A stretch of DNA of 64,000 nt from Takakia lepidozioides. Taxonomy: Eukaryota > Streptophyta > Takakiopsida > Takakiales > Takakiaceae. Location of the stretch: NCBI GenBank assembly GCA_030704615.1, contig CM060732.1:42885053-42949052 (forward strand). The letters run 5' to 3'. The notes beneath the pieces are model-generated. The model worked only from the letters and a program-made list of their open reading frames with translations. It ran no database searches and had not been told where the DNA came from. The position numbers were made by a program, and so were the translations under genes. Below are positions 50,023-61,115 of this stretch, piece after piece; the stretch's first letter is position 1, and each line of letters begins with the position of its first letter.

Positions 50023-50579
50023 CACTACAAGAGATGAACGTTTTTAGGACTACGGATTTGGCGGAGTCATAAAAACGGCACTAGGTATACGACTACAGAG
50101 CGCTGAAATGCATTGCAGTCATAGTTTTATCACTTTATAGTAATGGATATCACTACATGACTCCGGAAAATTAGGGAGCATTGGTCAAACATTGTTGACC
50201 ATGATGACAAGGATGGTTTTATGACTAGTGTGATATGTTTGACTAGATGTGGACGACGTTTCATGGAATCTTGTGACTCCATGACTGAAAATGGTTTTAC
50301 AGCTCTATTTATACGACTACATCCCTACACGTGTCATTTTGAAAGCACATACATGAATGTATTCATCCATTGGATGAGTTTATCCATCGATGACATAGCA
50401 TGTAAACTTATGAGTCCCTTACTGCAAATTGTTTCATAACTCTATATATATGACTACATCACTACACATGTCATTTAAAAGGCATATACATTAATGAATT
50501 CATTCAATGGATGGGTTCATCCATCCGCCTATACGGTGTGTCGATTTGATATCTGTTCAATAAATTGGACCTGGATGGA
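50023..50579 (+). mobile_element. CACTA-like transposon end, interrupted by the LTR element
   Basis: CACTACAAGAGATG at 50023 matches the usual terminus of plant CACTA (En/Spm) elements. Behind it, short GACTAC/GACTCC motifs repeat many times, as in subterminal repeats. An 80-base direct repeat occurs (about 50310-50390 and 50450-50530, sharing GACTACAT, ACACGTGTCATTT and CATCCATTGGATG). The interior is cut at 50579 by the LTR retrotransposon, and no opposite TAGTG end was found to the right. Confidence 0.45.
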
Positions 50580-51580
50580 TTTCGCGCGGTTTTTACTCAC
50601 CCATCCCTTCGCTATCCGAGGCGGGAACTCCAAGATAGAAGAGTTGGAAATCTCTAAGCACTCAGCCCGCTCAAAACAATCAGTCATGACCTACAGCTAG
50701 TGTATCATGGGGGTGTTTCCTATTTGTTTTCCTTCCCGCATTCATGTTAGCTAGTTACTTTACTGTTGGTAATTTAAGTATCAGTTTGCTTTAGCAATCT
50801 ATCGGATTCCATCAACTCATCCATCCATTCCACAGCTTCACCCAGATCTCTCTACACAGTGTGAGTATGAAGTATGTATCAGATTAATATCCATCAAGTA
50901 TCAGGCTGAAGCCATGGAGTCTCTAATCTGCTCTACATTACAACTCTACTGCTTGCATTCATCAAGCATCAACAGATCGTTCTCCTCCTACTCCGTGCTC
51001 TCCCTCTTTCTGCTCAGAGATGCGCTCTCCGCTTCATTTCTCCCCCCTTGATGTGCGTAGTCCCCCAAGAAGTCATTTTTCAGTCCTTGCTCCTGGCTTT
51101 ATCTTCCTACCCGTTGTTCTAACCGTTTCCCTCACTAACCGTCATCCGTGAACTAACATGTTCCATTCGCAGATGTTGTTCCCCACAGTCGTTCCCTGTC
51201 CTGCTATCCGTTCCCTATGGTCGTGACAGCTGTGTCAAGCTGTGACTGGCTGTGTGAAACTGTGACTGGCTGTGCGACTGTGTCGGGCTGTGTCGAGCTG
51301 TGACTGGCTGTGACGGCTGTGTCTAGCTGTGGCGGCTGTGTCGGCTGTGTCGGACTGTGACGGGCTGTGTCGGCTGTGTTGGACTGTGACGGGTTGTGTT
51401 GGCTATGACGGGCTGTGTCGGACTGTGACGGGCTGTGTTGGCTGTGACGGGCTGTGTAACCCCCCCCTTAAAGTGCGCTGCTGTCACCCCTAAGGCTCTT
51501 GTTGGTCTCAGTCTGTGCAAAAATTAAGGGTAACCCACAGATCCCGTAAAAGTGTCTAAGTCCCAGACAATCCTCTAACA
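50580..51580 (-). repeat. 3' LTR of the 11.55-kb element
   Basis: 1001 bp. On the minus strand it begins TGTTAGAGGA and ends GCGCGAAA, where the other copy ends GCGCGACA. It contains a CTGTGACGGGCTGTGTCGG-type minisatellite (about 51230-51460) that accounts for most of the length difference between the LTRs. Confidence 0.93.
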
Positions 51581-51618
51581 TTACCCCTTCCCCTCTCAAA
51601 AAGCCGTGTCCTCACGGT

Positions 51619-54600
51619 TTACTGTTTGGGATTTGTAACCCTTTGTGAGCGAGCACCCTTCTGACGGTTAGAGTCTCGTGAAGGACTCCGTGTGCGAGCC
51701 CATGTTCTGTCACTGGTTGAGGGAGATGATTGAACACTACCTGGATATGTCAGTCCCTCTGGAGGCTGATATCGAGGTAATCTTTCAGGCATATGAGACC
51801 CCCGTCGCTTCTTCTCTGCCATCTGAATTGTATAGTCCTCTGCCATGTCAAAAGAGTCCGCTGAAGAAATAGTTGTATCAGAATCCTCGTCCCCTCTGAG
51901 GTGTTTTAATTGTCGAACTCTAACTGGAATTCTCTGGGGCATACAATGTTGTCCCACCATGTCTGGAAGTTTAAACTGTAAAACTTGTTGTAAGCGCTGA
52001 ATTGTAAAATTGGTGAAGACCCTGAGCTCCTTGTCTGTCCAGGTGAGTGGGGTACCAATGACTTGTGAATTGTGCAAGTATTTCCATGCCTCATGTCCCT
52101 TAAAGAAAATATCGTCAGGGCCGAATTTCTGTGTTGACAAATTGTTCCAGGCCGCATGAAATCATGAACGAATCTAATAATCCTTTTGCATCATAACTTT
52201 TGCCTCATATAGGTACATATGAGGTGGCACTGAAGGTAAGACCCAATGATCCCCACTGGAATAACTCAGAAAGCGCGTTTGCATCTTCTGCTGCTCAATG
52301 TGATAACGTACCAGAAAACAAGCAGCGTAATATAACCCACAGCCTATGACAATACTTGCTACCTCTTTGGTCTTGGTATAAATGAATCCATGTACAACTT
52401 GGAAGGCAATTAATTCCTTCAACATGGTACTTGTCTCATGCCAGTATTGCGCAAAGTGATGATCCTCAATTGGTCGATTGTTCGGAAGAACTTTAGTCCT
52501 AGTTGCCACTGGCAGCCAAATGCGCATGATTTGATAGTAATGTGCCAATGACTGCGGAGGACTAAATTCCTTCCAAGCCAAATCCAACACAATGGGAATT
52601 TGGTTGAAGGGCATAATCATAGCCTGACTGTACTCCTGTGCAGCTGGAGTTTTAGGTGGGTTAAAAGCAGCATTCCCCCATACTTCAGGCTGTGGTGGTC
52701 ATGGTGTGGCTGTAGTAACAACAAGGTCAGCTACTGGCACAGTGACTTGTTGTGGTGTTGGTGGCAGTGGCTCTGATACCATTGGCATCTCGTGCACCGC
52801 CTGCGAAGAAGACTGAAAAGCCAAAGTTCTCGATGTAAATAAGAAGCCATCAGGTGTTCCTCAGGTACAAAGACTCTCTTGTCGATATTTGAAGTGAGGT
52901 CCTCCACCTGAGTCTGCAGGCCGTCTACATCCTCCTGTAACTCTGCTATTCTACTATAGACATTGTCTATAGTAATTGTGGCAATGTTCTGCACTTGCAG
53001 TCTGAGCTCATTCATCTCGCTTTGGGTGAGCTTTTGTGGTGCTTTGCCTTCCACCGGCCCTTGTGCTAACCAGACCTGCATAAGGTGGTTATCCACCAAG
53101 TTGCTTGTGGTACCCCTGAGAGTCTGTTCCTCTATGAGCCTGTACACATCTATTTGCTGCTGTAAAGCCTCCATGCGCTTCGCATGGGGTTCAACCAAAT
53201 TCGCATATGCAGCAGCCAGATTATTGGCTTCCTTCCAAGCCTTGTTAGCCACAGAGAGTTCATTTCTATTTACCATGAGCGTTTGTTGCAGCTCCAGGAT
53301 GTACCTCTCTTGGTCAGCTTCAACCTGCCTGTATTGCTTGAAAGTATTCTCATTGCGACAGATTGTATTCTTCATATCGACAATGAGTTTTGTTTGCTCG
53401 ACATTCTGTGCCTCTGCCTTCGTACATCTTTCCGCTTGACTGTTAATTTCTATTGTAGCTTGGTCAAGCATAGTTGTGAGTGTAGCACATTGTATGGCCA
53501 TCCTGTCATGCACTGTTTGCAACTCCGTATGTAGTGCATTCACTTCTTGCAACTTGCTTTCATGCTTCACCTGCATTTGGTATAGCTGTTGCTTATGTGC
53601 TTCGTGCAACTGGTCTTGCGCGAGGCTTGCCTCAATCAATTGTTCCTTGGCCAATTGCAAAGCCGCTTCCTTATTCTCTAAGTCTTGCTGCATCTTGAGA
53701 GTGACCTCTTCATCGACCTTGTTTGCACACTCAGTGGCAAGTCGAGCCTCAAACTCCTTCCTGAGTTCTTCCCTCAAAGCTGCCAATTGGGAAGTTGGAA
53801 CATGAGATTTGACATAAGTGCCCAACAAATTAAGTGTCCTGCTTATGGAACTCATAAGCATGGCCTGTTGAGGGTCATCATGGTGAGCTTGCTGCTGTTC
53901 TCCCTGATCCTCAACAGTGTGATGCCTCACGAACCACTCAGGCCATTGCCCCACCAGATTTTCTTCCTGAACCACTTCATCCGTCATAGGTGCTGCAATG
54001 TCTTGACGTTCTACCTGTGGTACCTCCGTCACACGTGTGTGTATTATATGCACCGCAGGGTTTCCCCTGGACAACCGCTGCACCTCCGGAATCACTGTTT
54101 CCCTGACCAGACCAGAATTTTCATAGAGAAGGTCCCCCTTCTCAATTTCTGCCACCACCTGTTCTGTAGTGGGAATATCTAACCCTTCTTTCTCCAAATC
54201 AATTATATCTGGTGGATCTGCATGGACAACTTGTGGTAACTCTGTGACAAGCCGATCATCTGGCTGTGATGGCTGTGATACTGAAGTAACTTCCTCTTCC
54301 CTCTCTGAAGGTCCTGCTTCCAATAATAGCAGCTCTCTGTGCTGCTGTGCCCCTTCCTGCACAAGAGCTTGGGAAACACTATCATGCGGTTTTCGTGAAG
54401 CCAGTGGATCCGCCACTACAGTCTTTCCCCGCCTTTGTCTCTTAGTCTGGGGTTGCCCTGCCAGTCCACCCTCACTGTGTGAAGAGCCTTGCTATTCCAT
54501 TGCAGTGGTTTCGGTCTCAAACACTCCCATCTCTTTTCTTTCCCGAGCATCAAGTATGCAAGAATCAAGAATTATTTGAGCAATGATTGGGCCAGACACT

Positions 54601-55391
54601 ATGATAGGAGACTTTGCGGCAGTGCCCTGTAATCTTTTCATCTCCTCTACCAGTGCGTTGTACATTATGTCCGCCCATGCTACCTCTTCTCCTCTCAGGG
54701 CTTTGAGTATTTCCTCTGTGAAGGATCTGCTCAAATACTGTTGGTTCTGTTTCATGGCAAACAGAACGTTCAATACCTGGCCTACCTCCCTTAGCCCTGG
54801 GTAGACGGCCTTGGTACAAGCATAACCCTGAGTTTTAAAGAAACTTCCTTCTTGGAATAAGTCCCCTATTTGCAGTCTTGCCCTGTGCTCCTCCACATGC
54901 ACCTGACCTGATGGCAATTCAAACAATTGCTGTAGGTATAGGGGAGTAATTTCTAATTCAACTCCCTTCACCGTTGTTGCTCCTGTCTTAGGCTCAAAGT
55001 TCTGCAAGAATTGTAACATGTACTGCCTATGGTGCAATGTCCAATCTTTGCTTTGCAATCCTTCTAACCGCAGCTCCTTCAGTAACTGTACCGCCTGTGG
55101 AGTAGTAATCGTTTGTTTCTGCAGGATTGTGGTGCTCTTCACCCTGATTTCTTCCATTCCTCTCACTCTCTTCATTCTAGACCCACAGAAAGGTTTTGGT
55201 TGTAACAATTGAAGAAATGCCTACAGGGCACAAAGCATAAACGTATGGTTGCCACAAAATGCTATGGGTAATTTCTTGTAAGCCTGCGGGGCTTGCAAGC
55301 ATCGATTAAGAGAAAAGATCCGCTCTGTTCTTCCGTCCCTATGCCACTGCGTAAGTAATATTGCGAGCGTATAGTCTGTTAGTTCCTCCAT
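51619..55391 (-). pseudogene. Extra ORF region (ORF3) of the LTR element, coiled-coil protein
   Basis: Read from ATG 55391 on the minus strand, one frame runs about 2.6 kb, interrupted by single TAG codons near 55220 and at 54494. After a frameshift near 52780 a second frame continues to 51619, with three further stops (near 52700, 52172 and 52160). The first third has globular-looking sequence (LQNFEPKTGATTVKGVELEI, LYLQQLFELPSGQVHVEEHR). The middle (about 53800-52850) is a long Gln/Glu-rich coiled coil. The last part contains PIVLDLAWKEFSPPQSLAHY and FFKGHEAWKYLHNSQVIGTP. I recognise no family. It occupies the place where integrase should be. It may be a structural or env-position protein, or a captured host gene. 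Confidence 0.6.
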
Positions 55392-55549
55392 AGCTTCAAA
55401 GCTATAGCATTGATGGTTTGTCCCGTCGAGACGCCCGTTACTTGGAATGACACCGACTCTTGCGCTTAAAATCCCTCCAATTTCTTGATCCTGCTTCTGG
55501 CTTTCGATTGGCTATAACCGCTGTGACTGGATTTTAGATTTAATTTTCT

Positions 55550-56143
55550 TTAGTGGACTTTCCCTGCTGGACTGTCCACTAGGATAACACATGTGACAAG
55601 AATTTCTGTACTTGCCGTTTGTTCCGTTGCCCTTTTTCCGTATTCATTAATGTGCCCGCCATTCATCCGAATTGACGTGCTAAGTAGGTACTTTGACGGC
55701 CATTCTTGTCCTCTTTCTTGATGACACTTGTTCTTGCACTTCCTTCTCAGCTGTGTGTCGCGCCCTGACTTGTCCCTTTCTAAACTGGCTTCCGTCTTTT
55801 CTTCCGCCGGCCATTTCCCTGAAGTTATCATGCGTCCACCTGTCACTGATTCTATGGATTGTGTAACCCAAGTAGGCTGTATTGAGCTGTGACAGGCTGT
55901 GTCAAACTCAAACTCGTGCAAGATTATCAACCATCTTGCTATTCTTCCGCTTATCAGAGGTTTGTTTACCAGGTATATCAGAGCCTGATGATCCACATAG
56001 AACATAAACTTCTTGCCCAACAGGTAATGCCTGAATTTCTTCAGTGCATAGATTATTGTCAATGCTTCTCTTTCCGTTGTGCTATAATTTCTTTCGGCAT
56101 TGTTCATCAATCGGCTAGCATAGTACACAGGTGAATCTATCTT
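55550..56143 (-). pseudogene. RNase H domain of the LTR element, abruptly truncated
   Basis: The frame continues from RT (HVHCDASGEALGAVLAQNVT) past a TGA at 56144-56146. It shows YYASRLMNNAERNYSTTERE, ALTIIYALKKFRHYLLGKKF, VDHQALIYL and GRIARWLIILHEFEF. The expected continuation into the tether and integrase is absent. At about 55915 it runs into GAGCTGTGACAGGCTGTGT (plus strand), a piece resembling the LTR minisatellite, and then unrelated sequence to 55550. Confidence 0.78.
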
Positions 56144-57496
56144 TCATGTAACATTTTGGGCTAACACTGCTCCTAGTGCTTCTCCAGAAGCATCACAATG
56201 AACATGAAATATTTCCTGCCAGTGAGGATTAATCAGCACAGGTGTAGTTGTTACTAACAATGTAAGTTCCTCAAAAGTCTGTTGACATTCAGGTGTCCAT
56301 GCAAACACTACATCTTTCTTCAGAAGTTTGCTCAATGATGCTGCTATCTGTGCATACCGTCTGACAAATCTTCTGTAATAGCTGGTTTGTCCAAGGAATC
56401 TCCTTAGACTCTTAACATTCACTGGTGGTGGAGAGGCTTTAATGGCCTCTGTTTTCCTGGGATCCACAAGAAGTCCCCTTTTACAGACAATGTGTCCCAG
56501 AAGCACCCCTGAGTTCACACAGAAAGTACACTTCTCTGGATTCAGGCCCAGACCTCTCATCCTGCATCTGGCCAGACATAACTCCAATTTATGCAAGTGC
56601 TCATTCTTAGAGTTGTACACACTGAAATCATCCAAGAACACCTGCATGAAATCATCCAGATACTCATGAAAAGATTCACTTATCACTCTCTGAAAGGTTG
56701 CTGGTGCATTACAAAGTCCAAAGGGCATGACTTTGTATGCATAAGCACCCCAGTCTGTGATGAAAACTGTCTTTCTTTGGTCTTCTTCTGCCACTTGCAC
56801 TTGATTATAATCACTGAAGCCATCCATGAATGAGTACATCTCATGGCCTGCCACAGTGTCCAATACTGCTTCTGTGAATGGCAAAGGGAAATGATCTTTC
56901 TTCGTACAAGCATTTAGCTTCTTGTAGTTCACACAAACTCTTAGTTTACCATTCTTCTTGGGAACTATCACAATGGGTAACAACCAAGTTGTATACTCTA
57001 TTGGGTATATAAACTTAGCCTCAGCCAACTTCTTGATCTCTTCTCCAACCTTCTGTGCATAGTTGGGATTCATTCTGTACCTTGCCTGCTTGATTGGTAC
57101 TGATCTTGGTTCCAGTTCAATCTTATGCTGACAGATTTCAGGTGGTATCCCTTTTAGATCCTCATAGCTCCAAGCAAATACATCTCTGTATTTGATGAAC
57201 AAACTCTTAGCTTCTTCAAAGAATTCTGGCTCCAATTCAGCTCCTACCTTCACCATCCTCGGTTCCTCTTCAGTTCCCACATTCACTTCCCTCACCTGCT
57301 CATCAGCTGTGATTGTCCAACCAGTCACCATTTCATCCTGTAAACTCACAGTGGCTGGTTCCTCTAGGATTTCCATTTCTCCTTCTCTTTCTTCATAGAA
57401 ATGTGATGGGTAACTACTGGTTTCCTCTTCAATTGGTGTTGCTGACACTACACCACAGCAGATACTTCTTAAACAACTTAGGCCTTCCAGTCGCAT
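56144..57496 (-). CDS. Reverse transcriptase of the LTR element (Ty3/gypsy)
   Basis: An open frame of 450 codons in the minus strand. A linker (WTITADEQVREVNVG) precedes the RT core: FAWSYEDLKGIPPEICQHKI, LPIVIVPKKNGKLRVCVNYK, SFMDGFSDYNQVQV, FITDWGAYAYKVMPFGLCNA, the catalytic VFLDDFSVY, GVLLGHIVCKRGL and RRFLGQTSYYRRFVRRYA. All catalytic aspartates are present. The style (FxDGFSGYNQ, MPFGLCNAPATFQR) is that of plant Tat/Athila-related gypsy lineages. The frame ends in a TGA within RNase H, where relatives read through. Confidence 0.92.
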   Translation of the reverse strand: MRLEGLSCLRSICCGVVSATPIEEETSSYPSHFYEEREGEMEILEEPATVSLQDEMVTGWTITADEQVREVNVGTEEEPRMVKVGAELEPEFFEEAKSLFIKYRDVFAWSYEDLKGIPPEICQHKIELEPRSVPIKQARYRMNPNYAQKVGEEIKKLAEAKFIYPIEYTTWLLPIVIVPKKNGKLRVCVNYKKLNACTKKDHFPLPFTEAVLDTVAGHEMYSFMDGFSDYNQVQVAEEDQRKTVFITDWGAYAYKVMPFGLCNAPATFQRVISESFHEYLDDFMQVFLDDFSVYNSKNEHLHKLELCLARCRMRGLGLNPEKCTFCVNSGVLLGHIVCKRGLLVDPRKTEAIKASPPPVNVKSLRRFLGQTSYYRRFVRRYAQIAASLSKLLKKDVVFAWTPECQQTFEELTLLVTTTPVLINPHWQEIFHVHCDASGEALGAVLAQNVT

Positions 57497-57562
57497 CTCT
57501 ACAACCTACTCCCACTCTGGGTGTGCCGCAAACAGGGTAGCTTCCTCATCCAGTCCTCCTCT

Positions 57563-58765
57563 CTAGTCATACTCTCTGACCCCTTGAGGTCTTCTCGTAG
57601 CAGGTAATCTACTAGATTTCTTTGTGGTAATTTGTATCTCGTGCATCCCATTATGCACGGTTAGTAACTGAGAATTCCAGTCATGGAATACCCTGGCCTG
57701 TTTCAGCCACAGACGTCCCAATAATAAGGAGTAAGCCTCCATGACTTCATCCATCTTCAACACAGTTACTGTGATCATAAAGATCATCTTCTGTATCTGT
57801 ATCTTAATTCCTCTTATTAATCCCAATGGCTATATACTCCTTTGATCTGCCATTGTTACTGTAAATGGGGCTGGTTTCATATTACTTAGACCAAGTTTCT
57901 TTCTTAATTGGTCTGTCATGATATTTACTCCAGAGCCTCCATCTATCAGTACATCAGTTAGTTCTGTGCTTCCAATTCTCAATTGGATTACTGGCATAGA
58001 ATCATCAAAGTCCATGACTGTTTCTCGCCCTTCCGGCTTCACATTATAACTGGTCACCTTGCTGTTCAGGTCTGTGTTTCCTGTCTGCTGGGCAATTCGA
58101 TTGATTGCTTGATACAACATGTGTCTACAATAAGGTGCCACAGCCAATAGCTGTCCAATGGTAATCTCCGCTTTGGTGTGGCATATTACTTCAGCCAAAG
58201 TCCCTTCATTACTTTGCATGTCTGCAGCTTCTTTCTTCCTTTCATCCTCACTCACTTCTTCTTCTCCATCAGAATCAGAGGAATCTGCCACAGGAATATC
58301 AGTACTCTTCTGCATTTCCCTTATGGTATCTGTCACTTCCTTGTGCAGTTCCTTCTCATCTCTCCAAGCCTCATCATCTTCAGGCATATCACTGCCACCT
58401 TCATTATCATCATCTTCCTCAACTACTGGAGGTATTTGTTTGGCTTTGCTTCTTGTTACTATCATTGTACTTACTTCTGGTACAACACATGGCCTAACCA
58501 TGTGAGCTGCCACCACTGGGCCCTCATTCACAGGAGCTCTCATCTCATTCTGGTGTCTAATCCAGAATGAACAGGCTGCCTTGCGATGTCCTAGCTGATT
58601 ACAATAGTAACACAGTTCTTCACCATTGGGTCCTTGCCCTTGGTCTGCTCTTGGATTATTTTTGTAATCCTGATTCCCGGGCTGGTAATTCCCCCTTGGA
58701 TTACCCTGATAGTTGCCTCTGGAATTTCCTTGGTAATTCCCTCTTGAATTACCTCTCCCTTCCAT
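57563..58765 (-). pseudogene. Gag tail, zinc knuckle and aspartic protease of the LTR element
   Basis: The frame from 58765 starts with Gly/Asn/Arg repeats (NSRGNYQGN), then a CCHC knuckle (CYYCNQLGHRKAAC), an acidic linker, and the retropepsin motif VLIDGGSGVNIM near 57920. An in-frame TAG at 57827-57829 separates this from the protease end (MEAYSLLLGRLWLKQARVFH). The DGGS form of the active site is typical of plant Tat-like gypsy proteases. Confidence 0.8.
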
Positions 58766-60336
58766 GCCATTGTTATAACCACCAGACCTACCATAGTGGT
58801 CCTGATCATGTTTCTTCTTGGCTGGGGCTGCACCTGATGCACCCTTACTTGCCTAGGTTCTCTTGCAGCTGTCCTTTTGTTGTAGTAACAATTCTCAGTA
58901 GAATGGTTATCCATTTTACAGATAGTACAGTGTTTCTCCTTCATGTGGCATTCAGTGGTGGTATGGCCTTCATTCTGGCACTTTGCATACCATACACCCT
59001 TCCTCCAATGTGTTGCAGCCTCTGTGGCATACTTCTTCAAGATTTCTTCTAATCTTTTCTCATAGTTATCCCTATTCAACTTCTCATTTTTCTTACTCTT
59101 CCTTTTTAGTTCTTGCTCTTCTTCTTCATCTGACTCATCCTCAGAGTCCTCATCATCCCTTTTCTCTCTCCTGAGCATTCCCAATTGCTCAATTCTGTTT
59201 GCAGTTTCAAATGCCTCCTCCACTGTATTATGGGGTAACATATCCACTTTCTTTTGCAACTCTGGTCTTAGTCCACTCACAAACCAAGTCTTCTGTAAAC
59301 CTGGTGCTGGTACAGCAGCCAGCTTTTTCATCATCAATTCCATCTTTTCCATATACTCCTCAACAGTTTCATGCTTCTTTTGCTTTAACTGTTGTAAACT
59401 TCCATACACTTCATCCTCAGTTTTACTTGTCCTGAACCTATTTCGGAATGCTGTATTCAAGCCATTCCAGGTTAGGAAATGATTATCAGGGAATCTTGCA
59501 TACCATTCACTTGCTTTCTTGATAAGTGAACAAGGAAACAATCTCATCTTGGCATCATCGCCATTCTCATTGTTCACTATACACATGTGCTCAAATTGGC
59601 TAATGTGTACATCAGGATCCTCTTTTCCTGAATATATTGGAAAAGGTGGTTTTGCCCGTGTTGGTTGTAACGCCATCTGTGGCCCTACCTTCTGGCCACT
59701 GACAGGTGCTGGCACCCTTGCTGGTCCTGGTCCTTCAGGACCTGTTGTTGTTGTGGTGGATCTTCCACCAAGTGGTGGCCCTTGAGCACTCCCTGCTACT
59801 GGCCCCACGATATTCACAGTATTCCCAGCTCCAGTTGCACTACTTCCCACACTCCCTGTCCCCCCAGAGCCAGATCCAGGCAGCCCGCCTGATCCCCTTG
59901 AGCCGACACCTTCATTGGCCTGTGATCCAAGTGCTCCACTTGATCCAGGTCCAACGGGTTGGGATGTCATGGTTGTAGTCTCAACCTCAGCTGTTGGGTC
60001 TACTTCTTCATACTCTTCCTCTTCCAATTTCTTCTCTCTATTTTCATCCTCCAAGTTCTGCCCTTGGGTTTCTTCTTCACTCATGTTACTCAACTGCAAT
60101 GGTGTTGGAGAGTCTGAACTCTCCGTTGGCTCTACCACATCCTCTCCTCCTTCTTCACCTTCCGCTTCAGAAACTGGAGTTCCTGCTTTTGGTGTTCCAT
60201 GCCAACTCTTATCAAAGATTTCTGTTAAATCTTTTATCCAGGGATGTACCTCAGATCTTTCACCTCGTGATTGATCTTCTTCCCGTACCAATTCCCTTAA
60301 TCTTTCTTGCAAAGAAAAAGAAGGAGTGGCATCCAA
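58591..60336 (-). CDS. Gag of the LTR element
   Basis: A 581-codon minus-strand frame. The N-terminus is acidic (PVSEAEGEEGGEDVVEPTES), followed by a Gly/Ser/Pro-rich linker. The Retrotrans_gag capsid domain is at about residues 230-370 (PFPIYSGKEDPDVHISQFEH, ASEWYARFPDNHFLTWNGLN, FRNRFRTSKTEDEVYGSLQQ, WFVSGLRPELQKKV). A charged stretch and knuckles follow: KCQNEGHTTTEC, with the first Cys replaced by Tyr, and CTICKMDNHSTENC. The C-terminus overlaps the next frame, so a frameshift near 58770 separates gag from the third knuckle and protease. Confidence 0.9.
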   Translation of the reverse strand: MDATPSFSLQERLRELVREEDQSRGERSEVHPWIKDLTEIFDKSWHGTPKAGTPVSEAEGEEGGEDVVEPTESSDSPTPLQLSNMSEEETQGQNLEDENREKKLEEEEYEEVDPTAEVETTTMTSQPVGPGSSGALGSQANEGVGSRGSGGLPGSGSGGTGSVGSSATGAGNTVNIVGPVAGSAQGPPLGGRSTTTTTGPEGPGPARVPAPVSGQKVGPQMALQPTRAKPPFPIYSGKEDPDVHISQFEHMCIVNNENGDDAKMRLFPCSLIKKASEWYARFPDNHFLTWNGLNTAFRNRFRTSKTEDEVYGSLQQLKQKKHETVEEYMEKMELMMKKLAAVPAPGLQKTWFVSGLRPELQKKVDMLPHNTVEEAFETANRIEQLGMLRREKRDDEDSEDESDEEEEQELKRKSKKNEKLNRDNYEKRLEEILKKYATEAATHWRKGVWYAKCQNEGHTTTECHMKEKHCTICKMDNHSTENCYYNKRTAAREPRQVRVHQVQPQPRRNMIRTTMVGLVVITMAWKGEVIQEGITKEIPEATIRVIQGGITSPGIRITKIIQEQTKGKDPMVKNCVTIVIS

Positions 60337-61115
60337 CTCTAGTTCTTCCGGTATGGGTGATGTACTATTTGATCTTAATGGTGTGAGAGGTCCAGATGAT
60401 TCCCCTATGTCTATTCCTCTCTCCCAAAGATATGGATAATTAGCTTTCAGATAGCTTTCTCTTTTTGCTGAATATCTCTAGCGTCTAGCTTCTCTTTTAT
60501 CACTCATGTCCCATGTCTTTCATTTCTTTTAATGTGGCAATAACCAAAACTCTCTTCTGTAATATCTCTCGTATATGCCTGGGTTTCTTTCAAGCTTCAA
60601 TGCACGCTTGGCTATACTAGAAGTCTCCGTTACCATATAACCATATGGCAAACAAGTCTGGAAAGCTGTTCTTGGTGTGAGTTTGATCCACAAAATATCC
60701 TTTGGAATCCAATTCTTTACCAGTACAAACTCTTCATGCATATGAGTATAAACATTCACCTTTCTTTCCTCCCAGCCTTCAAACTCTACTCGCTTAATGG
60801 ATAACAATGCTATCACATAAACCAGTGTTGGTAACCAACGTGCTCTTCCTCTACAGGCCACCTGATAAATCTTTATTACTCATTTCTCCAGACCCCACTC
60901 AGGGTCAGCATCATGCACTCTCTTAAGAATGTTTTCTTACAACCGTCTGGCAATTCCAAGAACCTCTGAAAGAATCGTTTGGACAATCTTTCTTTCTCAG
61001 TTTCACAAGGAATTTGATTCACATCAAATTCTTTAATTCTCCATCCACCATGATCCCACCAGATGCCTGTCACATCTGGTTGTTCATGACCCAGTTCCCC
61101 AGTATGGTCGCCAAA
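60337..61115 (-). other. Leader region of the LTR element
   Basis: Between the primer-binding site and gag. It holds two short minus-strand frames, the internal part of 61223-60876 (WWDHGGWRIKEFDVNQIPC) and 60861-60529 (FEGWEERKVNVYTHMHEEFV), separated by stop codons. They may be remnants of a leader ORF or a gag N-terminal extension; no family recognised. Confidence 0.4.

Noticed and set aside
51619-57829. In-frame TAG/TGA stops in the LTR element as readthrough or recoding sites
   Set aside because: They occur at many unrelated positions together with frameshifts, which fits ordinary decay better than programmed recoding.
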